A stretch of DNA of 64,000 nt from Ischnura elegans (GCF_921293095.1 NC_060249.1:83649907-83713906), one strand, 5' to 3'; counted from the first letter of the stretch, positions 1-12,417 are shown. The notes: generated from the letters alone by a model not told the origin. Numbers and translations: made by a program.

Positions 1-1084
1 TGTGAAAATCATGAACGGATAATCAACGACACGGATATGCCGCACCCGGATAATCGAGAGTCTGCTGTATATCATACATATGTTGTTCAGCTGATTTAGA
101 AATAGGTATCTTTACCAATGTAATTTGATCCAAAATGCAGTTCATATATCAAGCAAAGTTGTACACCTGCAGTCCCTTCACTCAAACCTTCCATGATGTA
201 GGCTCCAAGGCGGGGTAGGACCAGAGAAATCTGGTTAATCATGGGTTTCATCATTATCCTAATTGAATGGTGATTATTCTGGTTTCTTAATTGAAGTTCC
301 TTTATTAAAACATTCACTGTTGCTTTAGTCAATATGACTTATAGGCGTACTTTATCTGCACGCTGCTTCAGTCATAATGAGTCACTTTTTTGGCCTCTCT
401 CACCACGCTATTGGTCACAAATATTTCGGTGCCGTGCATATGACGTGACCAACATGGCGCAAATTGCCAAATGTGCACAAAAACTCAAATGGAAAGGCTC
501 CAAGTATTAAAGCGAAAGGAAAACGAAAAAAACTTGGGTGCAATGGGTGAATTTGTTTAAAAATTTGTGGCAGCGACCATGTAGATGTTAGCGATTTCAC
601 TTTGAAAGCTGTATGAAACCACAGCAACTGAAATAGAAAATGGGGATGAGAAGGCTTATTATTTTTCCATGCTTGGAGCTAGTCCATCCTTGGCCTCTCC
701 CTATTCAAGAAGGATCATTTATTGCCTTAGCAGAATGCACTGCAAGTGGAGTGCATGGAGAGCCACTTTCTCTGAGGCATACTGTTTGGGATAAGTTCCT
801 CCTTTATCCACACAAAGGTGGTTTTTTTTTGTCCAAGACTACTTGACTCATGTAAATTTTTTAGATGCCAGTTTTGAAAAATAATGATTAGTTTGAGAAA
901 ATTCAGAGCTATATCAGATAATTTAGTGTTTGATAAATTTAAGAAAATAATACCCTCTTAAAAGTGCTTTTTTCACCATCACTAGGTTTCTCAAAAATTG
1001 TTATTTTTCTTCTGGTTTATCATCAATTTCTGATATTTTGATGGATTTAAATTTGCTATTGAAATAACTTCTTCATTGTTACAG
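1..1084. other. Upstream intron of the beta-galactosidase gene
   Basis: AT-rich sequence before the first visible exon. Small open reading frames here, such as 640-846 on +, match nothing recognised and have no splice context. I take it as intron. Confidence 0.6.
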
Positions 1085-1270
1085 GTACATTCCTTGGAAC
1101 CTCCATGAACCAGAGGAGGGTATGTTTGATTTTGGTGATGGAAATCGTGATATGTCAATTTTTTTGAATGTTCGTCAATTCATTCAACTGGCTCAAGAGG
1201 AAGACTTACTTGTAATAATTCGCCCTGGGCCATACATTTGTTCAGAGTGGGAATTTGGTGGTCTTCCAAG
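1085..1270 (+). CDS. GLB1L2-like: GH35 exon (first in window): barrel strands with [12 protein letters not shown]
   Basis: Acceptor ACAG precedes a single G and then TAC (Tyr). The exon reads [12 protein letters not shown] through [17 protein letters not shown] and ends CCAAG|gtatta. The leading split codon shows that at least one coding exon lies upstream. I searched 1-1084 on the + strand and found no match to the expected preceding GH35 segment. Confidence 0.95.
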
Positions 1271-4200
1271 GTATTAAGTTCTTTGCATAATATTCTTTGC
1301 TCTTAGTACTGAAATGTTTGTAGCTTCTAGTGTGTGTGTTTTTTTCATTTACTGGATGCAGATATTTTCCCTTTAACCAAAATCTCCAGACTTTCATCAC
1401 AATGCTAAATGTCTGACTTTACTCTTAGGAATTTTAATGCATTCTATTGGAACGTTATCTCTTTCACTGAAGGGGAAATTGTCTCCATGTTTATGCCCAA
1501 CTACTCTCATAGTTTCTTATGAGTACAATTAAAATTCAGCTAGGTTCTATGATTGAGTTTATATTTTTGGAATCTGCATTTCAAAACTGGAATTTTAATT
1601 AGAGCTAGGCTTTTTTTATTTATAAAATTGATTTTATTCAATAGGGTGGTTTCCTATTATTTTTTTATTGCCTATATCGGAAGGTTATTACTCCTGGAGT
1701 ACGTATTTCATGCTTTTAGATTTTTAAATGACGATATCTATTTTTCACGATTAAATGAAAAATGTAAATTTTCAAGCGTGCGAAAACGCGACGGGTAAGG
1801 AAATCTCTCCGTGTTACGTATTTCTGGTTCCCCTTCCCGCCTTGTGAGGTGACCTTGATCGAGGCTCTGAGCGCTGATAGGACGCAGGATGCTAGCGGGT
1901 AGCTGAGTACCTTGCTGGATGGTAGCGCTTGGCTTAAAAAAAGGTTAATTAATACCTTATCAAACGAAGAAAACTTTCCGACCTTAGCCAGTTTTAATGT
2001 GTGATTATTATGAGATGTTTCCCTGAGCTCTGTGCCTCATGCATGCATTGGTAACCTCAGACGATGTATAACTCCTATCCTCTCGTGTAGAAACTAGGTC
2101 CCTGTGACGTCACGTGGAGTGGCATCGCATGGGCGCCAATCTGGCCCTTTTCAAATGAGGATAAAAATGGACCATTGCCATTCGTCTAAACCGGTATTTC
2201 TAAAATGAAATAATTTGTATATTATGAATACAGTAATGGTGGGTAACAAATCGCAATCAATGCCTTTCGTTTTCTTTGATGAAGGAAACTACCCTATTGG
2301 CATGTGTTTTATTACCATTACTATGTACTATTTTCATTGGTTCAGAATCTTGGGAATGGATCCCGTCATATGCACTACTCCTTAGCTAAACAGTGTGTGA
2401 AGCTAATATTTTTTCTTTTTTTAAAGCTGGCTTTTGGCTTCTCCTGACATCAAAGTAAGAACTTCTGACCCTAAATTTACCAGTAGAGTCAAAAGTTACT
2501 TTGATCAACTAATTCCCCTGTTGAGTGATCTGCAGTTCATATTGGGAGGATCAATCATAGCTATTCAGGTAATCCAGAAAAAAATATTTTAAGAAATGAC
2601 TAGCTGGTTACATATTTTTCTGATTAAATAATATGTATTAATTTTTTCATTTCTGGTGGACCTGGTCCCATAAGTCCCTCTTTGTGTAGGTACTCATGTG
2701 ACTATGTATCATTTTAATATAGTTGAATGAGAAAAATAACTATACATTTTGAATTAGGCAAAAAAAGTATTGGTTCAATGGATGTAGCTATCTTTAATTC
2801 AAGAAAGTACATAGATAACTTTCCCAAAATGTAATCAATATATATTTAGAGGGTGATGAAATTTGTCATTTGGGGCTCAATAGAATGTAGTCTTTCGTAG
2901 GCCAGTCTGTATACTTTTTAAAAAAAGTTCTCAAGTTTAAAAATTTACTCTTCCATTCTTGCTTAAAATAATATAAAGCTTCATTTCCTGTTTAATTGGT
3001 TTCAAGTCTAGTTTTAAAATTCGGTTCTACCCTTGTTTGTTTTTTTATTGTTTTTTCTTGCATTGATGCATGTGAATCATTCTATCCAACCAGGTAGAAA
3101 ATGAGTATGGAAATTTTGGGGAGCAGAATACTCCCAAGGATAAAAAATATCTTGAATTCGTTAAACAATCCTACATTGAAAATGGCTTGATTGGCCTTTT
3201 TGTTACTTGTGACACTCCTGCATTCGTTGGAGATACAGGCTCATTGCCAGAAGGTACAAAATAGCTTCAAGTTTTGTAAATTTTTATACAATTAAATGAC
3301 ACTCTTAAGCCATTGGAATGTTTATCCCCAGTGCTGCAGACAGCAACCTTCAATAAGAATCCAGAAAAGCAGTTAGAAGCTTTAAAAAAACTTCAGCCTG
3401 ATCGACCATTAATGGTGATGGAGTATTGGAGTGGTTGGTATGACCATTGGCTGGATGACAGCCATCAGACTGGCCTAACCCTTAAGGGTATGTAGGTTGT
3501 ACATTTTTTATTCCTTTCTCTACATCTTACCTGCAATTTCTTTCTTTCATCAGAAAAGTCTAAATAGTGGTAGAATTATGAAGTTTCATAGAATTTCAGT
3601 GGTCTTAATGGTTAGAGGGGTGGGTCAATTGAGGCCAGCACTGCAATGCACAAAATTATAATCCCTGCAATGCCTGAAGGTTCTCTGATTTTTCAATTTT
3701 AAGTGCTACCATCACTATTTAATTGATCACAATTTAAGGAAATTATGCCACCTTTTACAGAATCCCTTAAAAATGCACATTTCTAAAATAACTTTGTATT
3801 TTTAATTCCATTAACTGTGGGATATTTTGAAAGTTTTGGCAGAAGGAGAACCTCAAGAAAATAGCTTATGTTAATAAGCAATTGTTGTAATGTCATTTCA
3901 TGCATTTTAGTTACCGGTACTAACCAACTTTAGCCATAGTGACAATGTATGTTGACATAGTGACAAGTTTGAAATGATTATGAAATTTCTGCACAAACAG
4001 ATGTAAAGTACCAGGCAAATTTATATTTTTAAAATTTAAATTTTCAGTTACAAGTTAATGGTGCAATCTCACATCAATGTAGATTGAAACAGGTCACATG
4101 GTACCTTTAGTGAGAATCCTAAGAGAGAGGATGGCAACCTTGGAAACATCATGTATCAGAAACCCCCTGATGCTGTCCATATCTGAATAGACTCAGACAT

Positions 4201-7200
4201 CGTTATCCTTCTCAGAGGAGATTAATCTTATCCACTCTGTTCCATCAGGGTTAGGCCATTGCCAACATGGAGGCCTCCCCAAGTAGACAGAACATTTAAT
4301 AAGACCTGCGGGGGCGGATCCAGGATTTCTTTCTGGGAGGGGCACAAGCAAGGCCGTATCCATGATTTTGTTCGGGGGGGCATAAGGATACCTCGTTATA
4401 CAAAACGAACGAAATGAGAATGGAACCGTATTAAAAATCTAGCATATTTTTAAGGGTTTGGGGGGGGCACGTGCCCCCCCCTTGGATCCGCCTATGAAGA
4501 CCTGTAGACCAAATTGCTTCAAAAAGATTGAGATTATTTTGGCCTTTGAAAATGGGACACAAAACTAATGAAAATATATCACTGATGATGAAATCGAAGA
4601 GTTATTGCTGTTACCATTTTGCATTATAACTTATTAATCCATACACCTCATCAACAATACAGCTTTATTTTATCCTATATTTATTGGTTTGAAGAAGAAT
4701 TCAATACTAGAATTCACTAGAATACCAATTGCAATTACTTTAGCTTTTCCTTTGCGTGCTACAGCTCCTTCACCCTTTGTTGCCGGCACCTATGAGAGGA
4801 AAACGTTTTCTGTGCTATGAGTAGCATAAGAATATTTTAAACCTCTCCATACAGAGCTCTTTTTTGGAGAGGAGATGCGGTGGTATTCTCATTCCCAATG
4901 TTTGGGACTCAACTCAATGAAGTGGCCGGCCATTACCCCGGCCACTGGACTAGACCATCTATCCCTATCATGGCATGAGTCCACAGTCAACTTTTTGAGT
5001 TACCAGTGGTTTTTTAAACAAATTTTGCATTTTATTTTTCATAATTTACTCTTTTGTAAGAATGACTGACATTTTTTTAAGCATTGCAAAATTTTAAATG
5101 GATTTTTATCCTTGATAATAAAAAAGTTAGTGAACATACGGTACTAACACCCTAAATCCAGAAGCCTGTTATTAGTAATGCTAAAACTTCATTTAAAAAT
5201 TGCATACGCACAGAACAAAATGAAGAATTTATTTCAAAGTATATAAAAATTGGTGTGTGCAACAAAATTTTTCTTTGCAAAACCAATGATTAACCATTTT
5301 GGAATGGATTCCTGCTTTGAGGAGGATCATAAATGAGAGCGGGAGTTGGGCTTAATGGCTGAGGAGTGGTCTTAAGGCCTCCCTAAGCTGCGTCTCAGGC
5401 AGGGCTTGAATGAATCCAACCATTGCTACCTAAGCGGTCACTACCCTTCCCTTGCATCGGCTGCAGCTGACGTCCAGTCATTTGTGTGGAAAAATCCATG
5501 CTGGCTATACCTGACGTTAGGTCTTCTGCATATGAGAATGCTCGTCGGCTCCACCTGACATTTGGTGCGCAAGGGTAATTAATTAATTAAAGTTGGCAAA
5601 ATTAAAATCGTGTGCATTGGCAAAAGTAACAACAAGGAAAAAAAGGCCTATAATTCCTTCAAATAATAATTTTTGTTAATCCTAACTTTGTACTGAGTTA
5701 TCTGGTACCATTTGCTGTCTCTGCATATTCTGATTGTTTCAAAGAAGCCTATAGTGCTATGAAAAAGTCTGAAGATGAAGGAATCAAAGAAGGGAAATGT
5801 TTGGCAAAAATTTAGCAAACTTTTTTAGGCATAGAGGTGGTAATTGTGGCACACATAGCAGAGATTTGAATTCTTCCAAAAGTCTCTTCTACTGTCACAA
5901 TTCAATTAAAGGTCTTTGAAATTGTTTGTGTTGAATATCTTCATTTTTTCTTTGGATTTTGAATGTTCCATCTTCTCTCGAGAGTATTTCTTGTTTCATC
6001 GACCAAGTACATACATAGCTAGGGTATTGAGTGTATTGGGAACTAAACTTGAGGTTCTCGTGACCCAAACTTCTCTATACATGCGTACATACATCAAAAT
6101 GTCTAAATCAATTCATTCCCCCCCATTGTATCTAAATCACCTCAAATTATATTCTACCCTTACAATTAAATTCACCCTTAACTATGGCCCCAAATTTTGC
6201 CATGCACCCATAAGAGGCAGCTTGCAGCTTCTCAAGAAACATTTATTTTAACTGCAAGATTCTGCATGTTTAATCTTGGTCACCTTTTATTTCATGCTGT
6301 TGGTTAATCATGTTTTTATAATTGCAGAATTTGAAGATAATTTGGAAGTGATTCTGAATTACAATTCATCCGTGAACATTTATATGCTTCATGGTGGAAC
6401 AAGCTTTGGTTTCATGAATGGGGCTGATCCTCTGTCATCAAGTCCATTTTACCAATTTGATGCCACCAGTTATGGTAAGAATGGTTAAAATGTACTGTTG
6501 AGAACCTAATATTTTCACTTGCTATGTAAATAATGTTGACCACATACATATTTGATTCCATGTATGAAAATGTGGGGAATCTTATTGTGTAGCTTGATGA
6601 TATTTTTCTTGTCCAATATTGGTACAATTAAATCATGTACTACCCATCAAAATAGTATTTCCACAAATTAGGTGGTGCCACCTCCTCTTCTAGATAAAAT
6701 TTGACTTTCTCGATAGTTTTTTGTTATATCAAGGCCTGAAACATGGAGATTGAAATAAAATACAAGGACCATAATATCATATGTTTGCTGAGGTTTGACT
6801 CTGTGTGACACGTTTTTGAATAGTGCAACCTTGTACATGGTAATATATTTTCATGGATATTATCATTTTGTTCTCTTTTTTATTCTGGTAATACATACAT
6901 ATGTATTAATTTTTTGATTTGAGTGATAATTATATGATATGAGTTAAATGATTTTTATCGGACTTAATCCCACAAAGGCTTCTTTTGAAAGTGGTCTGTG
7001 TTATTACAGTCTTTAAAAAAATGCAGGATTTATTATTATGCACTGTCTTATCAGCATTTATTGAATGTTTTGCTACATGTATCCAAAATTCGGTCTAAAG
7101 TATTGGTTTATAATTTATGTTCCATTACTTTTTATTTTTAGACTATGATGCACCTATCAGTGAAGCAGGTGACTACAATGAGAAATATGCTATCCTTGAG

Positions 7201-10200
7201 AAAACAGTGGCTAAGTACAATCCAGTCAAAACTAGGCTTCCAGACAAACCTGAAGAGAGTAAAAAGTTTGCTTATCCCTCTGTCAATATGACTGAATTTT
7301 TAAATTTTGAAGATATTCTTGCAAAAATTGTGAGTTTAGATTGTTTTGAATTCGTTTCTGAAACATTAGCGTGGAAAATTTATTGAATGGTTCTGTTTAT
7401 TTCAGGATGCAAATAACAAAGTCAAGAGCTCAGATGTTATGTCAATGGAATTGCTCAACATAAATCAAGGTAGTGGACAAAGTTATGGCTATATAAATTA
7501 TCAAACAAAGATCAATCTTACGAAAAACTCTAGTTTGACCATTAAAGGTCATGTTCGTGATACTGTAATGCTTTTGCTTGATGGAGTTCAAAGGACAAAA
7601 ATTATTACTGGACCATCTGACTTAACGGGATTTGGTTATTGGGTTAGCAGGTGAGTATTGATACGAATGGAATCAATGGAATTTTTAAAAATATGGTAAC
7701 ATAAGCATTCAAATGGTTTCTAAATCCCTCAATTTCAGTGACACCGAATTCCATTTTGATGAGGCTGATGCTGGTAGCCATACTCTCGATCTTTTGGTGG
7801 AAAACTGGGGACGGTGCAACTATGGTTATCCTGAAAATTTCCTGCAACAGAAAGGTCTGTGGGAAGGGCCAGTGAGCATTGATAGTGTTGATGTGAAAGA
7901 TTGGGATATAACAGCAATTGAATTGAAATCAGATTGGATCAAAAGGTGAGTTTTGTCTCTGGTGTGTGGTGGATGACATAAAGTATACAATTCTTAAACA
8001 ATAAATCAAGACGTGACTACGTAGGTTTCCGCAGTGTTGAGGTTCCAAAATCTCCATTCTTTTGGTGCTACCGCATCGGTGTTTTTTGATGACAACAGTT
8101 TTCCTGGCACTGTCAAGATGTAGATGCTGGCAGAGTGCCAGCAAAACTGTTGTCATCAACAAACACCTATGGGGTAGCACCAAAAGAATGGAGATTTTGA
8201 AATAAATCAAGACAGCTTTGAGTGGGTAAATAATTCTGTCGCCTTAATCCATTAGCTTTTTTGCATGATAATTTGGATATTTGTGAAGAACAAACTGACT
8301 TACAGTTTGTTGGCAATCACTTTGTGGAAGGAATGAGTGACAGGCTAGGGATGTGACTACTGGTAGCTCTGTGATGCCCAGTTAGGAAGTTAAGGCAAGG
8401 AGATGGGAGGTAGATGACTTGATCATGGGCTCCTGACCAGCCCTATGCTGCAGTATTACCATAATCACCCTGTAATGACCCAGCTGGGGAATTAGGAATA
8501 GTCACATGGGTAGCATGGTCAATGATTCTCAACTTACCTGAAAGCACTATGCTCGCCATCGGTCACTCTGCTGTGACCCAGGGGAAGTTAGGGAGAGGAG
8601 ATGGGTCATGTGGTTCAGGGTTAATAATCGCCCCTAATGAACTATTGTTCCTTGTCTGCCGCCTTGTGAATACCCAGTTGAGAAGCCAGCAAAATGGAGG
8701 TGTGGTCATGAGATAATAACTACTCATAGAATGGCCCCCATAAGATGACTTAGCTGCATTGCTTCAGGGGAGAAAATCCTTGCCCTTTCATCCATACTTG
8801 AGACTAAAGGTTTGATAAGAGAAGTCTTTGCCCTGGCTTAGAAGATTCATTGCATTCAGCTCCCACACTCATTGGTGATAGGTGACTGTGATTTGGGGAA
8901 GCTTCGGCCTCAGTATCACAGTACAGTATGTGCCCCGATAGCATGGTGCCTAGATGCTAAGTGCATATTGAAATTATTAAAAGAAGAACCAGGCGAAAGG
9001 CTGTAAGAGGAAGGGAATAGGGATGACTGTGGACTTCTGGCTTGTCGCTAGTATTTTATAGAATTTAACTGCTAATACTGAGGGATACTTGAGTTTGGTA
9101 ACCAGTCACCTCTCTGTTCATGATGGTTTGTTCAGCTAGCCCTAAATATTTTTAATGTGGTTATTTTTTTTTCATCAATTGAGAGATGGAAAAATTTTCT
9201 CTCCTACGGCAGAGTTAACACACTCATTATTTCACTTTCGATTACAGCTGCAAATAAAAAACATCTAGTTCCACCCATCAGTGGCATAGCCTTGAATTTC
9301 GTTTGGAGGGGAGGGGTTCCGTAACCAAGGGGGGAAATTTTTGAAAAACAGGGTACTAAGTATAGGGTTTTAAACTAGTTTTAACACTTTTCATAATCGA
9401 AAAAACTTCATTTTTTAAAGAAATATTTTCTAAACTCGTAATTTTTTCAATATTTTGTTTTCTTTTATTAAGGAAAATGATTGTTTTTTTTTATTTGGGG
9501 GGGGGGGTCCGGACCATCTGCACCCCCTCCCTGGCTACGCAACTGCCACCCAGAAATTTGAGTCTCACTGTAAATTTTTTTCTCCTTTCAATTTTTTACT
9601 ACTTCATTTTCAGATTAAATGGCTGGAGGAGTGTTGAGAATAGTTCACTTGAAACTGGACCATTCTTGTTGAAAGGAGAGCTTGAAATAAGTGATGAACC
9701 TGGTGACACATGGATTAACATGAGCCAATGGGGAAAGGGTGTGGTGTTTATAAATGGCTTTAATATTGGGCGGTATCTATATCTCGGCCCTCCAGTATCT
9801 CTTTTCATTCCTGCACCTATTCTTCAAAAAGGGACAAATAAGGTAAGTAATAATATCAAATGATAACATGGTAGTGTAACCACTGTAGATTAAAGCATTA
9901 AATATCCCTTCACTATATGATTTTTTTCAATTCATAAAGAATTACCATAATTTTTAAAGGACTTTTGTTTTATTATCCCCTTTAAGGTCCATAAGCTATT
10001 AGATTATATAACAAAATGCGTTTTTAGCCTGATGTTGATGCGTAGATTCCAAAAATATGTATATGAGAGTGATACCTCTAATAGTTTCTGAGGTACAGTC
10101 TGGTACGTGAAATAATACCAATTCTTGCTCCCTTATGATCCATAGGGAAGCCTGTGTCCTAAGGCATAAAAACACTAATTTTGTGTTAATTAAAGGAAAA

Positions 10201-11567
10201 ATGCAAATTTTTTGTCCTAACTCCACAGGCTAAGTACAAGTAAAGAATAAACGGGAAGTCCTGTTATAATTGACCTTCAAATTGATTTGTTAAGAAATAT
10301 CAAATTTACACTTTGTAAACAGCATTTCAAGTGAAAGATCTTGACAATGTGGAAACTACAACATCTAAAGGATATCACGAAAAGAAATTAAAACTTGAGG
10401 CCAATAGCCTATTCTTCAATGGAACCAATTCTTACAATCATACACCTCCTCATTAATTAATTAATTTTGAGACAATTTAAAAAAATTGGAACATATGTGT
10501 CCCTTGAACATTAAAGGGTTAAGTAGTAATTATTATGTTGATTAGGAGTGTTGAAACCTAGGAGGTGAATTACTGTATGGGAGAGGCCACATGGTCAAGG
10601 TTGTAGCAAGTAGAGAAAGTGTTCAGAAAGGGTTCAGCCTAACCTCCTTGAAAAAATGTTTGTGAAATTGGTCTTCAAATAACCCCATTTACAAATGAAC
10701 CCTCCCCCCAAATTTAATGGATGCAACCTTTCGTCTGAGCCATGAGCTTTGATCTGTGTGTATCTTTTTGCTTATATTCAGTGGTGGATTAAGAGGAGGG
10801 GGGGCAGCTGCCCTCTGTTACTTCTGGAAAAATTGAGGATATGGGAATATTTAAGGTGGCTCTCCGATTAAATTTTTTATTTGGCCACCTTAAAAACGAT
10901 ATTAATAAATAGTTGATTAATATCTAAAAACCCTTTAGTCTATGCATACGAGGCCTTAATCTGCCCTGCTTATATTCCAGGGGTAAATTTGCCTTCTGTC
11001 ATTAATATTAAAATATTGGCAAGCATATTTTATACTTCAGTTTTTGGAATAAATACTCTCTTCAGACTTAGTAGAAAGTTGATGCTACTCTGGTGATAGT
11101 TTTTCTACCTAGCAATCCTTTCTCATTCTATCAAGGCAGTAATCAATGAAGTGACAGTCTTTTAAAGTAATTTTGATAATTTGAGGTTGTTTAGGCATCC
11201 CGAAAAACAACCCTGTTTATCTTGGTAATTACAGTCAGTTATTTAAATATTTTGCCTGAAAAAACTATCGAAAAACCTAAATATTTTTAAACATTTCAAA
11301 ACTGTGTGTTATTGCAGAGAGGCATGCAGTGTCAATATTTTTTAATATAGGAAATCGCCAGTATTTAGTTAATACAATTATCCGCTTCAATGCATGATGT
11401 ATCATCCTTTCACCTTTTCTATTGGTAATCATATTCAGAAATTATATGTATGGATAAAATTTATTTGCTTTTGAATTTTTTCTTCCTTACAGATCATTGT
11501 CTTCGAACAGTATCATCCTGCCTCTGCAGTATCTTTCTCTGACAAACCAATTTTTGTAAAGCAGTAG
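1085..11567 (+). CDS. GLB1L2-like: Beta-galactosidase-1-like protein (GH35), 5'-partial, ten exons
   Basis: Glycoside hydrolase family 35 enzyme expected to remove terminal beta-galactose in the lysosome or secretory pathway. Coding exons, joined in frame: 1085-1270, 2427-2568, 3094-3253, 3332-3487, 6328-6474, 7142-7329, 7406-7650, 7739-7945, 9614-9842, 11493-11567, about 578 codons. All nine introns are GT-AG. The TIM-barrel motifs are [37 protein letters not shown] (acid/base Glu) and [12 protein letters not shown] (nucleophile Glu), followed by [12 protein letters not shown] and [15 protein letters not shown]. The C-terminal beta domains include [25 protein letters not shown] and [19 protein letters not shown] and the short C-terminus resemble GLB1L2/GLB1L3 more than lysosomal GLB1. 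The family is about 630-680 residues, so some 70-80 N-terminal residues with the signal peptide lie left of the window. I see no frameshift or premature stop. Orthology to one vertebrate paralogue is inference. Confidence 0.95.
2427..2568 (+). CDS. GLB1L2-like: GH35 exon: [16 protein letters not shown] segment
   Basis: Acceptor TTAAAG, donor CAG|gtaatc. It continues the GGLPSWLL motif across the splice and ends GGSIIAIQ, which leads into the catalytic VENEYG of the next exon. The upstream intron is 1,156 bp. Confidence 0.94.
3094..3253 (+). CDS. GLB1L2-like: GH35 exon with acid/base catalytic glutamate (VENEYG)
   Basis: Acceptor CCAG, donor GAAG|gtacaa. It encodes [11 protein letters not shown]; the second Glu of NEYG-type motifs is the general acid/base of GH35 enzymes. 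It ends with GDTGSLPE and a split Val codon completed in the next exon after a 78-bp intron. Confidence 0.95.
3332..3487 (+). CDS. GLB1L2-like: GH35 exon with nucleophile glutamate ([12 protein letters not shown])
   Basis: Acceptor CCCCAG, donor AAGG|gtatgt. It carries the MEYWSGW motif whose Glu is the family nucleophile. The following intron is the longest of the gene (2,840 bp) and contains a hAT MITE at 4309-4496. Confidence 0.95.
4309..4496. mobile_element. hAT-type MITE, CGGATCC family
   Basis: 188-bp element in the intron between the nucleophile exon and the HGGT exon. Ends GGCGGATCCAGG / CCTTGGATCCGCC are inverted. It is flanked by the perfect 8-bp direct repeat AAGACCTG (4301-4308 and 4497-4504). 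A G run and a C run next to the right end form a hairpin around CACGTG. Non-coding, non-autonomous. A fragment of the same family lies at 53,085-53,126. Confidence 0.85.
6328..6474 (+). CDS. GLB1L2-like: GH35 exon: [12 protein letters not shown] substrate-site segment
   Basis: Acceptor ATTGCAG, donor TATG|gtaaga. It reads [19 protein letters not shown] and then a short insert before FDATSY, which joins YDAP in the next exon. Confidence 0.95.
7142..7329 (+). CDS. GLB1L2-like: GH35 exon: end of barrel and linker
   Basis: Acceptor TTTTTAG, donor ATT|gtgagt. It reads [16 protein letters not shown], typical of the end of the catalytic barrel, then a proline-rich linker towards the beta-sandwich domains. 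Confidence 0.94.
7406..7650 (+). CDS. GLB1L2-like: GH35 exon: first beta domain
   Basis: Acceptor TTTCAG, donor AGCAG|gtgagt, 76-bp intron upstream. It contains [20 protein letters not shown], the start of the jelly-roll-like domain in GLB1-like proteins, then [12 protein letters not shown]. Confidence 0.93.
7739..7945 (+). CDS. GLB1L2-like: GH35 exon: [12 protein letters not shown] beta domain
   Basis: Acceptor AATTTCAG, donor AAAAG|gtgagt. The [14 protein letters not shown] motif matches the conserved VEN-GR-NYG block of the family, followed by [14 protein letters not shown]. Confidence 0.94.
8013..8200. mobile_element. Foldback element in intron 8
   Basis: Two arms of about 65 bp (8047-8110 and 8134-8198) are inverted copies, both containing the blocks TCTCCATTCTTTTGGTGC and GATGACAACAGTTTT, around a short loop. 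The 13-bp direct repeat AATAAATCAAGAC lies at 8000-8012 and 8201-8213 and may be the target duplication. No coding capacity. Confidence 0.7.
8341..8725 (+). repeat. Degenerate tandem array, unit about 100 bp
   Basis: Four diverged units with a recurring core of the form GTGATnCCCAG, then a GGAAGTTAGG-like block, then AGGAGATGGG. The cores start near 8371, 8471, 8571 and 8665. The array lies within intron 8 of the beta-galactosidase gene. Confidence 0.55.
9279..9545. mobile_element. hAT-type MITE, GTAGCCAGG family, copy 1
   Basis: Ends CAGTGGCATAGCCTTG / CCCTGGCTACGCAACTG. Flanked by CCACCCAT (9271-9278) and CCACCCAG (9546-9553), 7 of 8 matching. The interior is collinear with the copy at 32086-32341, including the blocks AACAGGGTACTAAGTA and AAGGAAAATGATTGT, so the two are one family. 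Confidence 0.85.
9614..9842 (+). CDS. GLB1L2-like: GH35 exon: [12 protein letters not shown] domain
   Basis: Acceptor TTTTCAG lies only 68 bp after the right end of a hAT MITE (9279-9545). Donor AATAAG|gtaagt. The [18 protein letters not shown] block is a hallmark of the last beta domain. Confidence 0.95.
10779..10968. mobile_element. hAT-type MITE, GGATTAAG family
   Basis: 190-bp element with ends CAGTGGTGGATTAAG / CTTAATCTGCCCTG and a perfect 8-bp duplication CTTATATT (10771-10778, 10969-10976). It sits in the last intron of the beta-galactosidase gene. Confidence 0.85.
11493..11567 (+). CDS. GLB1L2-like: GH35 terminal coding exon with stop
   Basis: Acceptor CCTTACAG. It encodes [15 protein letters not shown] and ends VKQ with TAG at 11565-11567. 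The IIVFE motif is the usual C-terminal strand. No canonical AATAAA is present in the next 400 bases; an AATACA variant occurs near 11,712, so the 3' UTR end is not placed. Confidence 0.93.
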   Translation: MIVFEQYHPASAVSFSDKPIFVKQ

Positions 11568-12010
11568 AGCATATAAATGTGATATTTATGCTGATGTTAC
11601 CCCCATAATTATAGAAATTTATCGGTGAAAATTTGTCACTGGGTTGGAATAATTCAGCTCATTCCTCAGCTCCTTCTGAATCTTGAGATCAACGTTTCAC
11701 TTGCCTGCGTAATACAAAAAAGTCATCGAAGAGGAGGCAACTATTGTGAAAATATGAACAACTGGTAAACATTGCTTGGTGGTTTGTTAACCTACTTAAT
11801 AATTTCCTTTCATCAAGAGTTCATAAATTATGAACTATCAACCATTTTTGTGGGTCAGTAAAGCTTTTATTATCCATCTCATTCGAGGTGAAGACATGCT
11901 GGAGAATTTAAATAGACATATAATCCATTCATGACCATTGAAAGTGTTACTATGTTTTCTGTGTCATGCTTTCTCTGAATCTTTTGTACCCATCAAAAAA
12001 AATAGTTGTT
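11568..12010. other. 3' flank of the beta-galactosidase gene
   Basis: Presumed 3' UTR and downstream DNA. No canonical poly(A) signal; nothing else recognised. Confidence 0.5.
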
Positions 12011-12018
12011 TGGAGGTG

Positions 12019-12417
12019 CAAGGGTGTACCCAGGATCATAACTGGGGAGGGGGGCAAGCCATGGTATAGGGGGAGATAAGCCATGGTACAAGGGGAGGGA
12101 AAGCCATGGTCTAGGGGTGGGGTCAAGCCAAGTTGTGTCATTTTAGCATGGAAAAGGTGAATGAAACCAAGATTTTAAGAAAATTATAACAGCGCTTTAT
12201 TAGTTTATGAGATTATTTCCTTGAAAAAATAGTTTTATTTTAGTTACATATCTTTTACTAATACATGTCATTTTTTGTGGGTTCAAAGAAATTTTTTTTA
12301 ATACTTTCGTTTCAATTCAGTACTGATTTTGCTTAAAGACTTTAGCAATTTTGCTTCTAAGACTTCTGCTTTTGGCAACTGCCCCCCCCCCTCTGCCCCT
12401 CGCTGGGTACGCCCATG
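12019..12417. mobile_element. hAT-type MITE, GGGTACGCCCATG family, copy 1
   Basis: Ends CAAGGGTGTACCCAGG / CTGGGTACGCCCATG, perfect 8-bp duplication TGGAGGTG (12011-12018, 12418-12425). The interior matches the copy at 30483-30792 in the opposite orientation. Near the left end an about 23-bp unit containing AAGCCATGGTA is repeated about three times (roughly 12053-12129). Confidence 0.85.

Noticed and set aside
640..846. 68-codon frame upstream of the first GH35 exon
   Set aside because: Does not match the GH35 segment expected before YIPWN and has no suitable splice sites.
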